Source of the DNA: Planctomycetota bacterium
GTDB lineage: Bacteria > Planctomycetota > UBA1135 > GCA-002686595
Assembly (NCBI GenBank): GCA_030746555.1
Contig: JASLMK010000072.1
Coordinates: 44,257-108,256 of the forward strand
Direction: 5' to 3'
DNA: 64,000 nt
Below, piece after piece: positions 1 through 8,396 of the stretch. The position numbers and the translations under genes were made by a program. The notes below the pieces were generated by a model that saw nothing but the letters and a program-made list of their open reading frames with translations, was not told the origin of the DNA and ran no database searches. The stretch's first letter is position 1. Every line of letters begins with the position of its first letter.

Positions 1-509
1 GCGAGCTGTGGCGCGGCCTGGCCGGCGGCGACCTGCAGGCGATCTCCACCGACCACTGCCCCTTCTGCTTCAACGAGGGCAAGCAGCTCGGACGGGACGA
101 CTTCAGCAAGATCCCCAACGGCGCGCCCGGGATCGAGACGCGCATGCTGTTGACCTTCGACGGCGGCGTGGCGGCCGGGAGGATCTCCCTCAACCGCTGG
201 GTCGAGCTCTGCTCGACCTCCCCCGCGCGCCTGTTCGGCCTGTTCCCCAAGAAGGGCACGATCGCCCCGGGCGGTGACGCCGACATCGTGGTGTTCGACC
301 CCGCAGGCAGCACGACGCTCAGCGCCGAGACCCTGCACATGAACGTCGACTACAATCCCTACGAGGGGCGCGTCGTGCGCGGCGCGGTCGAGGCCGTGCT
401 CTCCCGTGGAGAGGTGATCGTGGAGCGAGGCAGCTTCAGCGGCGCCACCGGCCGTGGGCGCTACCTGCCCCGCAAGGATCGCTTCGCCCCGCTCACCCCC
501 CTGATCTGA
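1..509 (+). CDS. hydA: Dihydropyrimidinase (D-hydantoinase), C-terminal part
   Basis: The gene enters from the left edge in the frame starting at base 3, and about 168 residues are visible. The family is an amidohydrolase that opens the dihydrouracil/dihydrothymine ring to N-carbamoyl-beta-amino acids in reductive pyrimidine breakdown. The visible part begins just before STDHCPF, which carries the metal-binding Asp of the (beta/alpha)8 barrel. It continues through NGAPGIETRM and ends with the small beta domain (GDADIVVFDP) and the basic GRGRYLPR tail typical of hydantoinases. It is 20 bases upstream of an aminotransferase and a dihydropyrimidine dehydrogenase gene, which supports dihydropyrimidinase over dihydroorotase or allantoinase. 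The N-terminal HxH metal site lies outside the window. Confidence 0.88.
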   Translation, partial: ELWRGLAGGDLQAISTDHCPFCFNEGKQLGRDDFSKIPNGAPGIETRMLLTFDGGVAAGRISLNRWVELCSTSPARLFGLFPKKGTIAPGGDADIVVFDPAGSTTLSAETLHMNVDYNPYEGRVVRGAVEAVLSRGEVIVERGSFSGATGRGRYLPRKDRFAPLTPLI

Positions 510-529
510 GAACGGCTCCTCGACACGAG

Positions 530-1861
530 ATGACCGAACAGACGCGCCAGGAATCCCAGGCTGCGGCGACCCGCTCCAAGCACGGCGAGTTCCTCCTGCC
601 GGCGGTCGCCAACTACTACGACAAGCCGATCGTGCTCGACAGCGGCGAGGGGATGACCCTGCGCGACGTCGACGGACGCGAGTACCTCGACTTCTTCGGA
701 GGCATCCTCACGGTCTCGGTCGGGCACTGCAACCCGCGTGTCACCGAGCCGCTCAAGCTGCAGATCGAGCGCCTCGGCCACGTCTCGTCGCTGTACCCCA
801 CCGTCCCCACGGTCGAGCTCGCCGAGCGACTCGCTCGCCTGAGCCCCGGCCGGCTCCAGAAGAGCTTCTTCTCCGCCTCGGGCACCGAGGCGGACGAGAC
901 CGCGGTCGTCCTCGCCCAGGTCTTCACCGGGGCCCAGGAGCTCATCGCGCTGCGCCACGGCTACTCCGGGCGCTCGCTCTTGGCCCAGTCCCTGACGGCC
1001 CACGCCCCCTGGCGCGCCGTGCCGACCCAGATCGCGGGCATCAAGCACGCCGTCTCCCCCTACTGCTACCGCTGCCCGCTCGGCGCGACCTACCCCGAGT
1101 GCGAGGTGCGCTGCGCCACCGACCTGCGCGAACTGATCCAGACCACGACCACCGGCTCCGTCGCCGGGTTCCTCGCCGAGCCGATCCAGGGCGTGGGCGG
1201 GTTCATCACGCCCCCGCCCGAGTACTTCCAGATCGCAGTCGACATCGTGCGCGAGCACGGTGGCGTGTTCATCTGCGACGAGGTGCAGACCGGCTTCGGA
1301 CGCACGGGGAGCCGCATGTTCGGGATCGAGCACTGGGGCGTCGAGCCCGACATCATGACCATGGCCAAGGGCGTCGCCAACGGCATGCCCCTGGGCGTGA
1401 CCATCGCCACGCCCGAGATCGCCGATGCGTTCCAGTCCATGACGATCTCGACCTACGGCGGCAACCCGCCCTCCTGCGCCGCGGCCCTGGCGACCCTCGA
1501 CGTCATCGAGGGCGACGACCTCGCCGCCAACGCAGAGGTACAGGGAGCGCGCCTGCGGGAGGGCCTCGAAGACCTCCAGCGGCGCCATCCGCGCAAGATC
1601 GGCGACGTGCGCGGCAAGGGGCTGATGCAGGCCCTCGAGCTGGTCGCCGACGAGACCGCCGGCGACCGAACGCCCGACGCCGCGGCCACCGCGCGCCTGT
1701 TCGAGGAGACCAAGGAGCGCGGTCTGCTGATCGGCAAGGGCGGCCTCTTCGGCAACGTCACCCGCATCTCCCCGCCCCTGGTCGCGAGCGCGGCCGACGT
1801 GGACGAGGCCCTCCGAGTCCTCGGCGAGGCCTTCGACGTCATCGACCCCCAGGCGCAGTGA
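530..1861 (+). CDS. Class III aminotransferase, AGXT2/PYD4-like (beta-alanine or 3-aminoisobutyrate transaminase)
   Basis: This 443-residue protein is a fold-type I PLP enzyme. EYLDFFGGILTVSVGH near residue 55, GFLAEPIQGVGG near 215, CDEVQTGFGRTG near 250 and MAKGVANG with the expected Schiff-base Lys280 are all present. The overall pattern, including a Cys-rich stretch near 178-198, resembles animal AGXT2 and plant PYD4 more than GabT, as recalled from those families. Those enzymes transfer the amino group of beta-alanine or 3-aminoisobutyrate to pyruvate or glyoxylate. It sits between dihydropyrimidinase and dihydropyrimidine dehydrogenase, so it probably handles the beta-amino acid end products of pyrimidine degradation. 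The exact substrate is inferred. ATG at 530 follows the hydA stop by 20 bases. Confidence 0.85.
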   Translation: MTEQTRQESQAAATRSKHGEFLLPAVANYYDKPIVLDSGEGMTLRDVDGREYLDFFGGILTVSVGHCNPRVTEPLKLQIERLGHVSSLYPTVPTVELAERLARLSPGRLQKSFFSASGTEADETAVVLAQVFTGAQELIALRHGYSGRSLLAQSLTAHAPWRAVPTQIAGIKHAVSPYCYRCPLGATYPECEVRCATDLRELIQTTTTGSVAGFLAEPIQGVGGFITPPPEYFQIAVDIVREHGGVFICDEVQTGFGRTGSRMFGIEHWGVEPDIMTMAKGVANGMPLGVTIATPEIADAFQSMTISTYGGNPPSCAAALATLDVIEGDDLAANAEVQGARLREGLEDLQRRHPRKIGDVRGKGLMQALELVADETAGDRTPDAAATARLFEETKERGLLIGKGGLFGNVTRISPPLVASAADVDEALRVLGEAFDVIDPQAQ

Positions 1862-1868
1862 GGCGACC

Positions 1869-2969
1869 GTGACCGACCTCTCCATCACCGTCGACGGGCT
1901 GCGCTTCCCCAACCCGTTCATCCTGGCCTCGGGTCCTCCGGGGACCAACGGGAAGGTCATCAAGCGATCCTTCTCCCTGGGCTGGGGCGGCATCGTGTGC
2001 AAGACGATCAGCCTGGACAACGAGCTCGTGACGAACGTCGTCCCGCGCTACGGCAAGCTCACCGACCGCGACGACAAGAAGAAGGTGCTCGGCTTCCAGA
2101 ACATCGAGCTGATCTCAGACCGCCCCTTCGAGCTGTGGCTCGAGGAGCTCGCCGAGTGCAAGGCCGAGTTCCCCGACCGGATGCTGATCGCCTCGATCAT
2201 GGAGGAGTACCACGCCGACCGCTGGGTCGAGATCGTCGAGCGCACCCAGGCCACCGGCGTCGACGCCCTCGAGCTCAACCTCTCCTGCCCCCACGGTCTC
2301 CCCGAGCGCCGCATGGGCGCCGCCATGGGCCAGGACCCCGAGATCGTCGCGGAGGTCTGCGGCTGGGCCAAGGGCGCAGCGACGATCCCGGTCTGGGCCA
2401 AGATGACGCCCAACATCACCGACCCGACCATCCCCGCCCTGGCGGCGACGCGCGCCGGCGCGGACGGTCTGAGCGCGATCAACACGATCCTGTGCATCAT
2501 CGGCATCAACCTCGAGACCCTCGAGCCGATGCCGACGGTCGAGGGCCACTCCGAGCCGGGGGGCTACTCCGGCCAGGCGGTGCGCCCGATCGCCCTGCGC
2601 CAGGTGATGGAGATCGCCCGCGCCTGTCCGGACGCATCGGTCTCGGGCATGGGCGGTGTGGAGACGGCGGAGGACGCGGTGCAGTTCCTGCTGGTCGGCG
2701 CGAGCACGGTCCAGGTCTGCACCGGCGCCATGCTGCACGGCTATGAGATGATCACCGACCTGTGCGAGGGCCTCGCCGCCTTCATGGAGCGCCACGCCTT
2801 CGACAGCGTGGCCGAGATGGTCGGCAAGAGCCTCCCCTCCTTCACGACCCACGCCGACCTCGTCGAGCGCCAGCGCGCGGCGCGGCGCGAGAAGGCCGGT
2901 ACGACCAACCGCGACGGCATGTGGAAGGGCGACATCGCCGCCGAGACCGACAGCCTGGTGACCGACTGA
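1869..2969 (+). CDS. preA: Dihydropyrimidine dehydrogenase, single-domain PYD1/PreA type
   Basis: This 366-residue FMN (beta/alpha)8-barrel protein should reduce uracil/thymine to dihydropyrimidines, the first step of the pathway whose later enzymes lie upstream. Family motifs are ILASGPPGTNG near residue 20, LELNLSCPHGLPERRMG near 134-150, VWAKMTPNITDP near 175, SAINTI near 205 and the FMN-phosphate region VSGMGGVETAEDA near 258. The end (MWKGDIAAETDSLVTD) matches the plant PYD1 tail as I remember it. Two features are unusual. There is no C-terminal 2x[4Fe-4S] ferredoxin domain as in E. coli PreA. Met153 occupies the position of the general-acid Cys of mammalian enzyme (LACGQD, here AAMGQD). 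The electron partner is not encoded nearby. Start ATG/GTG is 7 bases after the aminotransferase stop. Confidence 0.85.
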   Translation: MTDLSITVDGLRFPNPFILASGPPGTNGKVIKRSFSLGWGGIVCKTISLDNELVTNVVPRYGKLTDRDDKKKVLGFQNIELISDRPFELWLEELAECKAEFPDRMLIASIMEEYHADRWVEIVERTQATGVDALELNLSCPHGLPERRMGAAMGQDPEIVAEVCGWAKGAATIPVWAKMTPNITDPTIPALAATRAGADGLSAINTILCIIGINLETLEPMPTVEGHSEPGGYSGQAVRPIALRQVMEIARACPDASVSGMGGVETAEDAVQFLLVGASTVQVCTGAMLHGYEMITDLCEGLAAFMERHAFDSVAEMVGKSLPSFTTHADLVERQRAARREKAGTTNRDGMWKGDIAAETDSLVTD

Positions 2970-2976
2970 CCGCGAG

Positions 2977-4422
2977 TCAGGCCCGGAGCTTCATCCCGAT
3001 GGTGTAGACGGCGCCGGCGAGGGCGAAGCCCACGAACCAGGCGTAGGTGTAGACGCTGGCGAAGAGGGCGGGAACCGAGTCGACGAAGCCGGCCTCCGCC
3101 AGGAACCCCGGAACATTGGGCGCGACGCCGATGACGAGCGCGAGCATGGCCACCGGGTTCACTCCGCCCCGGAAGGAGTACGCGCCGCGGCTCTGGTAGA
3201 GGGCATCCACGTCGATGTGGGTGCGCCGCACCAGGAAGTAGTCGCAGATCACGATGCCGCCGATCGGACCGAGCAGGGCCGAGTAGCCGATCAGCCAGGT
3301 GAAGATGTAGCCGTCGGTCGACTCGATCAGCTTCCAGGGCAGGATCACGACGCCGACGACCGCCGTGATCACCGCGCCCATGCGGAACGTCGCCCGGCGC
3401 GGAGCGAGGTTCATGATCACGTTTGCCGGCGAGACCACGTTGGCCGCGATGTTCGTCGAGAGGGTCGCGATGGAGAGGACGACGAGGCTCACGACGACCG
3501 TCAACCCGCCTCCCATGCGGCCGGCCAGGTCGGTCGGGTTGGGGATCGGCTCGCCGAAGATCACGATCGTCGCCGAGGTCACGGCGACGCCCACGAAGGC
3601 GAAGAGCGTCATCACCAGGGGCAGGCCGAGGGCCTGCCCGAGGGCCTGGTCGCGCTGGGAGCGCGCGTAGCGCGTGAAGTCGGGGATGTTGAGGGAGAGG
3701 GTCGCCCAGAACCCGACCATCGCCGTCAGGCTGGGGAAGAAGACCGACAGGAACTCGCCCTCCTTCTCCCCTCCCTGATCGAATGCGGAGCCGGCCGAGA
3801 GCATGTCGCCCCAGCCCTCGGTCTTGAAGTACGCCCAGGCGAGCAGGGCCAACCCCATCAAGATCAAAAAGGGCGCGGCCCAGGTCTCCAGCACCTTGAT
3901 CGAGTCGATCCCGCGCCAGAGGATCGCGACCTGCAGCGCCCAGAAGACGAGCACGCAGCCCAGCTCGATGGCGTTGAGCCCCACCACCGGCAGATCCGCT
4001 CCCGCGTAGGGTTCCGCGCGCAGCACGCCGGTCAGCTGGTAGATCGCCGCGCCGCCGATGGCCGTCTGGATCCCGAACCAGCCGCAGGCCACGAGCCCGC
4101 GCAGGAGCGAGGGGACGTGGGCCCCGGCGATGCCGAAGCTCGCCCGCGAGAGCACCGGGAAGGGAACGCCCAGCTTGGTGCCGGCGTGACCGTTGAGGAT
4201 CATCGGGACGAGCACGATCAGGTTTCCGAGCAGGACGGTCCCGACCGCCTGCCACCAGTTCATGCCCAGGTCGATCATCCCCGCCGCCAGCATGTAGGTC
4301 GGCACGCAGACGACCATGCCGATCCACAGGGAGGCCATGTGCCGGACCGACCAGTTCCGCGCTTCGGGCGGCGTCGGTGCGAGGTCGGCGTTGATCAGGG
4401 ACGGGTCCGGGTAGCTCGGCAT
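2977..4422 (-). CDS. NCS1-family nucleobase:cation symporter
   Basis: This 481-residue polytopic membrane protein has about 12 hydrophobic segments. The NCS1 (Mhp1/PucI/allantoin permease) signature is seen near residues 85-100 as FPVLSRASFGIAG, preceded by LGNLIVLVPMILNGHAG. The N terminus (NWSVRHMASLWIGM) is also typical. Members import uracil, cytosine, allantoin or hydantoins with Na+ or H+. It is convergent with the preA-like gene and divergent from a cytosine deaminase, so uracil, thymine or cytosine uptake is the natural inference. The exact substrate cannot be read from sequence. Confidence 0.88.
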   Translation of the reverse strand: MPSYPDPSLINADLAPTPPEARNWSVRHMASLWIGMVVCVPTYMLAAGMIDLGMNWWQAVGTVLLGNLIVLVPMILNGHAGTKLGVPFPVLSRASFGIAGAHVPSLLRGLVACGWFGIQTAIGGAAIYQLTGVLRAEPYAGADLPVVGLNAIELGCVLVFWALQVAILWRGIDSIKVLETWAAPFLILMGLALLAWAYFKTEGWGDMLSAGSAFDQGGEKEGEFLSVFFPSLTAMVGFWATLSLNIPDFTRYARSQRDQALGQALGLPLVMTLFAFVGVAVTSATIVIFGEPIPNPTDLAGRMGGGLTVVVSLVVLSIATLSTNIAANVVSPANVIMNLAPRRATFRMGAVITAVVGVVILPWKLIESTDGYIFTWLIGYSALLGPIGGIVICDYFLVRRTHIDVDALYQSRGAYSFRGGVNPVAMLALVIGVAPNVPGFLAEAGFVDSVPALFASVYTYAWFVGFALAGAVYTIGMKLRA

Positions 4423-4484
4423 GGGCGCGCCGCTTTCCGCTGGAGTTCGCGCGGACCGACGCGGGTGGCGTCGGGGGAGCGCGT

Positions 4485-4495
4485 TACTGTACTGT
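4485..4495. promoter_or_regulatory. Overlapping divergent -10 elements between permease and cytosine deaminase
   Basis: The sequence TACTGTACTGT provides TACTGT hexamers on the plus strand (4485-4490, 4490-4495) and TACAGT on the minus strand. It is one of the few non-GC-rich spots in the 116-base divergent gap. It could serve both genes. No clear -35 was found, so this is a pattern-based suggestion only. Confidence 0.35.
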
Positions 4496-4538
4496 CCGGG
4501 AAGGGCGCGGTCCCACCGCGCTCCCCCACGCCAGAGAC

Positions 4539-4979
4539 ATGCCCGACCCCTTCCTGGACGAGGCGATCCGCGAGGCCCGGGCCGGGCTGGCCGAGGGCGG
4601 CATCCCCATCGGCTCGGTCCTGGTCCTCGACGGCGAGGTCATCGGCCGCGGCCGCAACCGGCGCGTCCAGCGAGGCAGCGCGATCCTGCACGCGGAGATG
4701 GACTGCATCGAGGACGCCGGACGGCGCAGCGCCGCGGAATACGCCCGGACGACGCTCTACTCCACCCTCTCCCCCTGCGAGATGTGCAGCGGGGCGATCC
4801 TGCTCTACCGCATCCCGCGAGTCGTCGCGGGAGAGCACAGGACCTTCCGAGGGCCCGAGGAACGCCTGCGGGCGGCGGGCGTCGAGCTCACCCTCGTCGA
4901 CGACGGCGAGTGCATCCGCCTGATGGAGGAGTTCATCGCCGCCCATCCGACCCTCTGGAACGAGGACATCGGCGTCTGA
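4539..4979 (+). CDS. Cytosine deaminase, fungal (Fcy1)-type
   Basis: This 146-residue zinc-dependent CDA-fold protein has ILHAEMDCIE (His ligand, catalytic Glu) near residue 51 and LSPCEMCSGAIL (two Cys ligands) near residue 78. The arrangement EGGIPIGSVLVL, RVQRGSAILHAEM, TTLYSTLSPC, IPRVVAGE and the ending LWNEDIG closely follows yeast cytosine deaminase as I remember it, rather than TadA or guanine deaminase. It should convert cytosine to uracil in the cytosol and feed the reductive pyrimidine pathway next door. A TadA-like tRNA role is the alternative but is less consistent with the C terminus. Confidence 0.82.
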   Translation: MPDPFLDEAIREARAGLAEGGIPIGSVLVLDGEVIGRGRNRRVQRGSAILHAEMDCIEDAGRRSAAEYARTTLYSTLSPCEMCSGAILLYRIPRVVAGEHRTFRGPEERLRAAGVELTLVDDGECIRLMEEFIAAHPTLWNEDIGV

Positions 4980-4980
4980 C

Positions 4981-4997
4981 GGGGCCGCCGGGGCCCC
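4981..4997 (+). terminator. GC hairpin immediately after the deaminase stop
   Basis: GGGGCC (4981-4986) pairs with GGCCCC (4992-4997) around a 5-base loop, starting on the base after the TGA. No T run follows, so termination is only suggested. Confidence 0.35.
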
Positions 4998-5024
4998 TCG
5001 CGGACCCGCCTCGACGGAGCGTGC

Positions 5025-5030
5025 TAGGCT
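5025..5030 (+). promoter_or_regulatory. -10-like TAGGCT upstream of the first dehydrogenase copy
   Basis: GTGCTAGGCT precedes the gene at 5065. The duplicated downstream gene has GTGCTACCCT at the equivalent place (TACCCT 6765-6770). Conservation of the GTGCTA core between the two copies supports a promoter. No convincing -35 was seen. Confidence 0.35.
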
Positions 5031-5064
5031 TGGAGGTCGTCGGGCGGCCAGTCCGGCGCGGCAC

Positions 5065-6618
5065 ATGAAGACGCTCTCGACCTGCCTGCTGCTCCTCCTC
5101 GCTCCCCACGCCGGGGCCCAGGGCATCGCCTCGGTGAGGATCGCGGCGGGCTTCGACACCCCGACCTTCCTCTGCTCCCCGCCGGGCGACTCCCAGCGCC
5201 TGTTCGTGACGACCGAGAACGGCGTCGTCTTCGTGATCGAGAACGGGCGCGTCCTGGGCCAGCCCTTCCTCGACCTCTCCGGCGTCGTGGCCCAGAACAC
5301 CGAGGGCCTCCTGGGGATGGCCTTCCACCCCGACCACGCCACGAACGGCCTCTTCTACCTCGTCTACCAGGACGTGGCTCAGGTCTCGCACCTCGTCCAG
5401 TACGGGCTCACCGGCGACGCCAACGTCGCGGATCCCGCCAGCGCGGTCGTGATCCTCGGCCCCCAGCCCCAGCCGCATCTCGTCCACAACTGGAGCTGCC
5501 TGCAGTTCGGTCCCGACGGCATGCTCTACGTCGGCATCGGAGACGGCGGCCCGGCCAACGACCCCAACGGCTACGGCCAGGACCTCTCGACGACCTTCGG
5601 GAAGCTCCTGCGGCTCGACGTGGACCTCCCGGCGCCGCACGTCCCGCCCGACAATCCGTTCGTCGGCGTCCCCGGCGCCGAGGAGGCGATCTGGGCCTTT
5701 GGCCTGCGGCAGCCCTGGCGCTTCAGCTTCGACCGCGCCACCGGGGACCTGTGGATCGCCGACGTGGGGCAGGCCGACCGCGAGGAGCTCAACTTCCAGC
5801 CCGCCGCCAGCACCGGCGGCGAGAACTACGGCTGGAGGTGCATGGAGGGCACGAGCTGCACGGGCGCCTCCGGCTGCGCCTGCGACGACCCGTCGTGGGT
5901 GGACCCGATCCACGACTACCCCCACGAGGGTGGGAACTGCTGCGTGATCGGCGGCGCCGTCTACCGCGGAGCGGCCATGCCCGCCGAACGGGGGAAGTAC
6001 TTCTTCGGCGACTTCTGCACGGGCCGCGTCTGGTCCGTCCGCTACGACGGGTCGAGCGCGAGCGAGCTCACCGAGCGCACCGCCGAGCTGGCGCCCTGCG
6101 GCGCGGCCGGCATCGACCTGTTGGTCTCCTTCGGTGAGGACGCCGACGGCGAGCTGTACCTGCTCGACAAGGCGGGCGGCGAGGTGTTCAAGATCGTGCC
6201 CGCTGGGAGCACGGCCTGGACGACCTGTACCAGCGCGCCCAACTCCGCCGGCCCGGGCGCGTGGATCTCCCACGGCGGCACGACGTCGATCGCCGCCGGC
6301 GACTTCGAGCTCCGGGCGGACGCCGCGATCGCCGGCCAGTTCGGCCTGTTCTACTACGGTCCCCAGCAGACCCGCATCCCCTTCGGCGACGGGTTCCGCT
6401 GCGTGGCGGGCGCGGTCTGGCGGCTGAATCCGCCCCAGGTGATCGAGCCGGGCGGACACGCCGCGCGGGCCGTCGACTTCGACGCCCCCCCGGCGCCCGG
6501 CGGGAGCATCGACGCGGGCGACACCCGCTTCTTCCAGTTCTGGTACCGGGACCCGCAGGGCCCCGGCGGCACGGGCTTCAACCTCTCCGACGCCCTGTCG
6601 GTGACCTTCTGCCCCTGA
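5065..6618 (+). CDS. Secreted glucose/sorbosone dehydrogenase-like (PQQ-type beta-propeller) protein, copy 1
   Basis: This 517-residue protein has a Sec signal peptide (MKTLSTCLLLLLAPHAGAQ) cut after residue 19. Residues about 22-390 carry the GSDH/YliI six-blade propeller pattern: SVRIAAGFDTPTFLCSPPGD, GLLGMAFHPDHATNG, LQFGPDGMLYVGIGDGG, RQPWRFSFDRATGDLWIADVGQ and GGENYGWRCMEG. This family oxidises aldoses or aldehydes with PQQ in the periplasm. The last ~110 residues form an added domain ending GFNLSDALSVTFCP, shared by the next gene, possibly a surface or export-related tail. Eight or more Cys in the propeller suggest disulfides. Substrate and PQQ dependence are unproven. ATG at 5065 is fixed by the signal peptide. 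Confidence 0.8.
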   Translation: MKTLSTCLLLLLAPHAGAQGIASVRIAAGFDTPTFLCSPPGDSQRLFVTTENGVVFVIENGRVLGQPFLDLSGVVAQNTEGLLGMAFHPDHATNGLFYLVYQDVAQVSHLVQYGLTGDANVADPASAVVILGPQPQPHLVHNWSCLQFGPDGMLYVGIGDGGPANDPNGYGQDLSTTFGKLLRLDVDLPAPHVPPDNPFVGVPGAEEAIWAFGLRQPWRFSFDRATGDLWIADVGQADREELNFQPAASTGGENYGWRCMEGTSCTGASGCACDDPSWVDPIHDYPHEGGNCCVIGGAVYRGAAMPAERGKYFFGDFCTGRVWSVRYDGSSASELTERTAELAPCGAAGIDLLVSFGEDADGELYLLDKAGGEVFKIVPAGSTAWTTCTSAPNSAGPGAWISHGGTTSIAAGDFELRADAAIAGQFGLFYYGPQQTRIPFGDGFRCVAGAVWRLNPPQVIEPGGHAARAVDFDAPPAPGGSIDAGDTRFFQFWYRDPQGPGGTGFNLSDALSVTFCP

Positions 6619-6644
6619 GCACCGGGGCTGGAGCCTCGTCGCTC

Positions 6645-6663
6645 GCCGGCGGATCCCGCCGGC
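6645..6663 (+). terminator. Perfect 8-base-pair GC hairpin between the tandem dehydrogenase genes
   Basis: GCCGGCGG (6645-6652) and CCGCCGGC (6656-6663) surround the loop ATC, 27 bases after the copy-1 stop. There is no T tract. The rest of the 6619-6804 spacer shows only the TACCCT -10-like box at 6765-6770. Confidence 0.4.
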
Positions 6664-6804
6664 TGCGGAGCCCGTCGTCGCCGGTCCAGCCCCCAGCAGC
6701 GGGAACGGGGGCCGTCGGGATCCTCCCCGGGGCGCGCGCCGAGGTCCCAACCCGCGGGTCGTGCTACCCTCGGGTGGCGTCGGCCGGTGCCGGCGCGGTC
6801 CCCG

Positions 6805-8348
6805 GTGAACCGATTCCTCCCGTGCCTGCTCGTCCTGGCCGCGCCCGAGGTCTGCGCCCAGCGGATCGCCTCGGTGCGCATCGCGACGGGCTTCGACACG
6901 CCGACCTACGTCTGCTCGCCGCCCGACGACGCCAGCCGGCTCTTCGTCACGACCAACCGCGGCGTCATCCACCTGATCCGGGACGGGACCGTGGCGGGCC
7001 AGCCCTTCCTCGACCTCTCGGCGATCGTCGAGCAGAACGCCGAGGGCCTCCTGGGCATGGCCTTCGACCCCGACTACGCGACCAACGGCCGCTTCTACCT
7101 GACCTACCAAGACAGCGGCCAGAGTTCCCACCTGGTGCGCTACGAGGTGTCGAGCGATCCCGACGTCGCCGACCCCGCGAGCGCCGTCACGATCCTCGGT
7201 CCCCAACCCCAGCCCGACGTCCTCCACAACTGGAACTGCCTGCAGTTCGGCCCCGACGGGATGCTGTACGTCGGGATCGGGGACGGGGGACTGAACCTCG
7301 ATCCCAACGACCACGCCCAGAGCCTCTCGACCACCTTCGGGAAGCTGCTGCGCCTGGACGTCAACCTGCCGCCGCCCCACGTCCCGCCGACAACCCCTTC
7401 GTCGGCGTCCCGGGAGCGGAGGAGGCCATCTGGATCTACGGCATCCGCCAGCCCTGGCGCTTCAGCTTCGATCGCGAACAGGGGAACCTGTGGATCGGCG
7501 ACGTCGGCCAGGGCGACCGAGAGGAGATCGACTTCCAGCGCTTCGGCAGCACCGGCGGGGAGAACTACGGCTGGCGCTGCATGGAGGGGACCGACTGCAC
7601 CCTCGCGACCGGGTGCGCCTGCGCCGACCCGAGCTGGCTGCCGCCGGTGTACGAGTACGACCACACGACCGGCAACTGCTGCGTGATCGGCGGCTTCGTC
7701 TACCGCGGCCTCGCCCTGCCGGCCGAGCGCGGGCGGTACTTCTTCGGCGACTTCTGCAGCGGCAAGATCTGGTCCATGCGCTTCGACGGCTCCAACGTGA
7801 CCGAGTTCGCCGACCGCACCGCCGAGCTCACGCCCTGCGGGCCGGCGGGGCTGGAGCACGTGATCTCCTTCGGCGAGGACGCCGACGGCGAGCTGTACGT
7901 CGTCGACGGAACCGGCGGCGAGATCTTCAAGATCGTCCCCGCCGGAGCGACCTCCTGGAGCACCTGTTCCTCCCTGCCCAACTCGTCGGGCAGACGGGCG
8001 CGGATCTCCCACGGCGGCACGACCATGGTCTCCGCCGACGACTTCGAGCTCTTCGCCGACGACGCCGTCGCGGGCCAGTTCGGCCTGTTCTACTACGGCC
8101 CCCAGATGGCCGAGGTCCCCTTCGGAGACGGCCTGCGCTGCATCGGCGGCAGCTCCTGGCGCCTGAACCCGCCCCAGGTCATCGACCCCACCGGCCACAC
8201 GGCCCGGCGGGTCGACTACGACGCGCCCGTGGCCCCCGGCGGCCAGCTCGCCCCCGGGGACACCTGGTTCTTCCAGTTCTGGTACCGCGGTCCGGGAGGC
8301 TCGGGCTTCAACCTCTCCGACGGCCTGGGCGTGACCTTCTGCCCTTGA
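6805..8348 (+). pseudogene. Secreted glucose/sorbosone dehydrogenase-like protein, copy 2, frameshifted
   Basis: This is a tandem duplicate of the upstream gene, with the same propeller motifs (SVRIATGFDTPTYVCSPPDD, GLLGMAFDPDYATNG, LQFGPDGMLYVGIGDGG, GGENYGWRCMEG) and the same C-terminal tail (GFNLSDGLGVTFCP). The reading frame breaks at 7388/7389. Copy 1 reads CCGCCCGACAA, while copy 2 reads CCGCCGACAA, one C short. After that point the homologous protein continues in the next frame to the TGA at 8348. Repairing the base gives about 514 residues. I chose GTG 6805 (MNRFLPCLLVLAAPEVCAQ signal peptide, matching copy 1) over GTG 6787. A sequencing error in a C/G-rich run is as likely as a real mutation, because the remaining sequence looks well conserved. 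Confidence 0.72.
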
Positions 8349-8379
8349 GGGCCGCGGCGCCGACCCGCCCCCGCCGGGC

Positions 8380-8388
8380 TGGTATAAC
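8380..8388 (+). promoter_or_regulatory. Extended -10 (TGG-TATAAC) for hemH
   Basis: TGGTATAAC ends 8 bases before the hemH ATG at 8397, so transcription would begin at or next to the start codon. The same eight bases TGGTATAA occur before the methyltransferase gene at 26945-26952. No Shine-Dalgarno sequence separates box and ATG. Confidence 0.55.
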
Positions 8389-8396
8389 GGCGCTCC

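Noticed and set aside
3217-4923. A 568-codon plus-strand frame across the NCS1 permease
   Set aside because: Shadow of the permease. The cytosine deaminase lies in another plus-strand frame from 4539.
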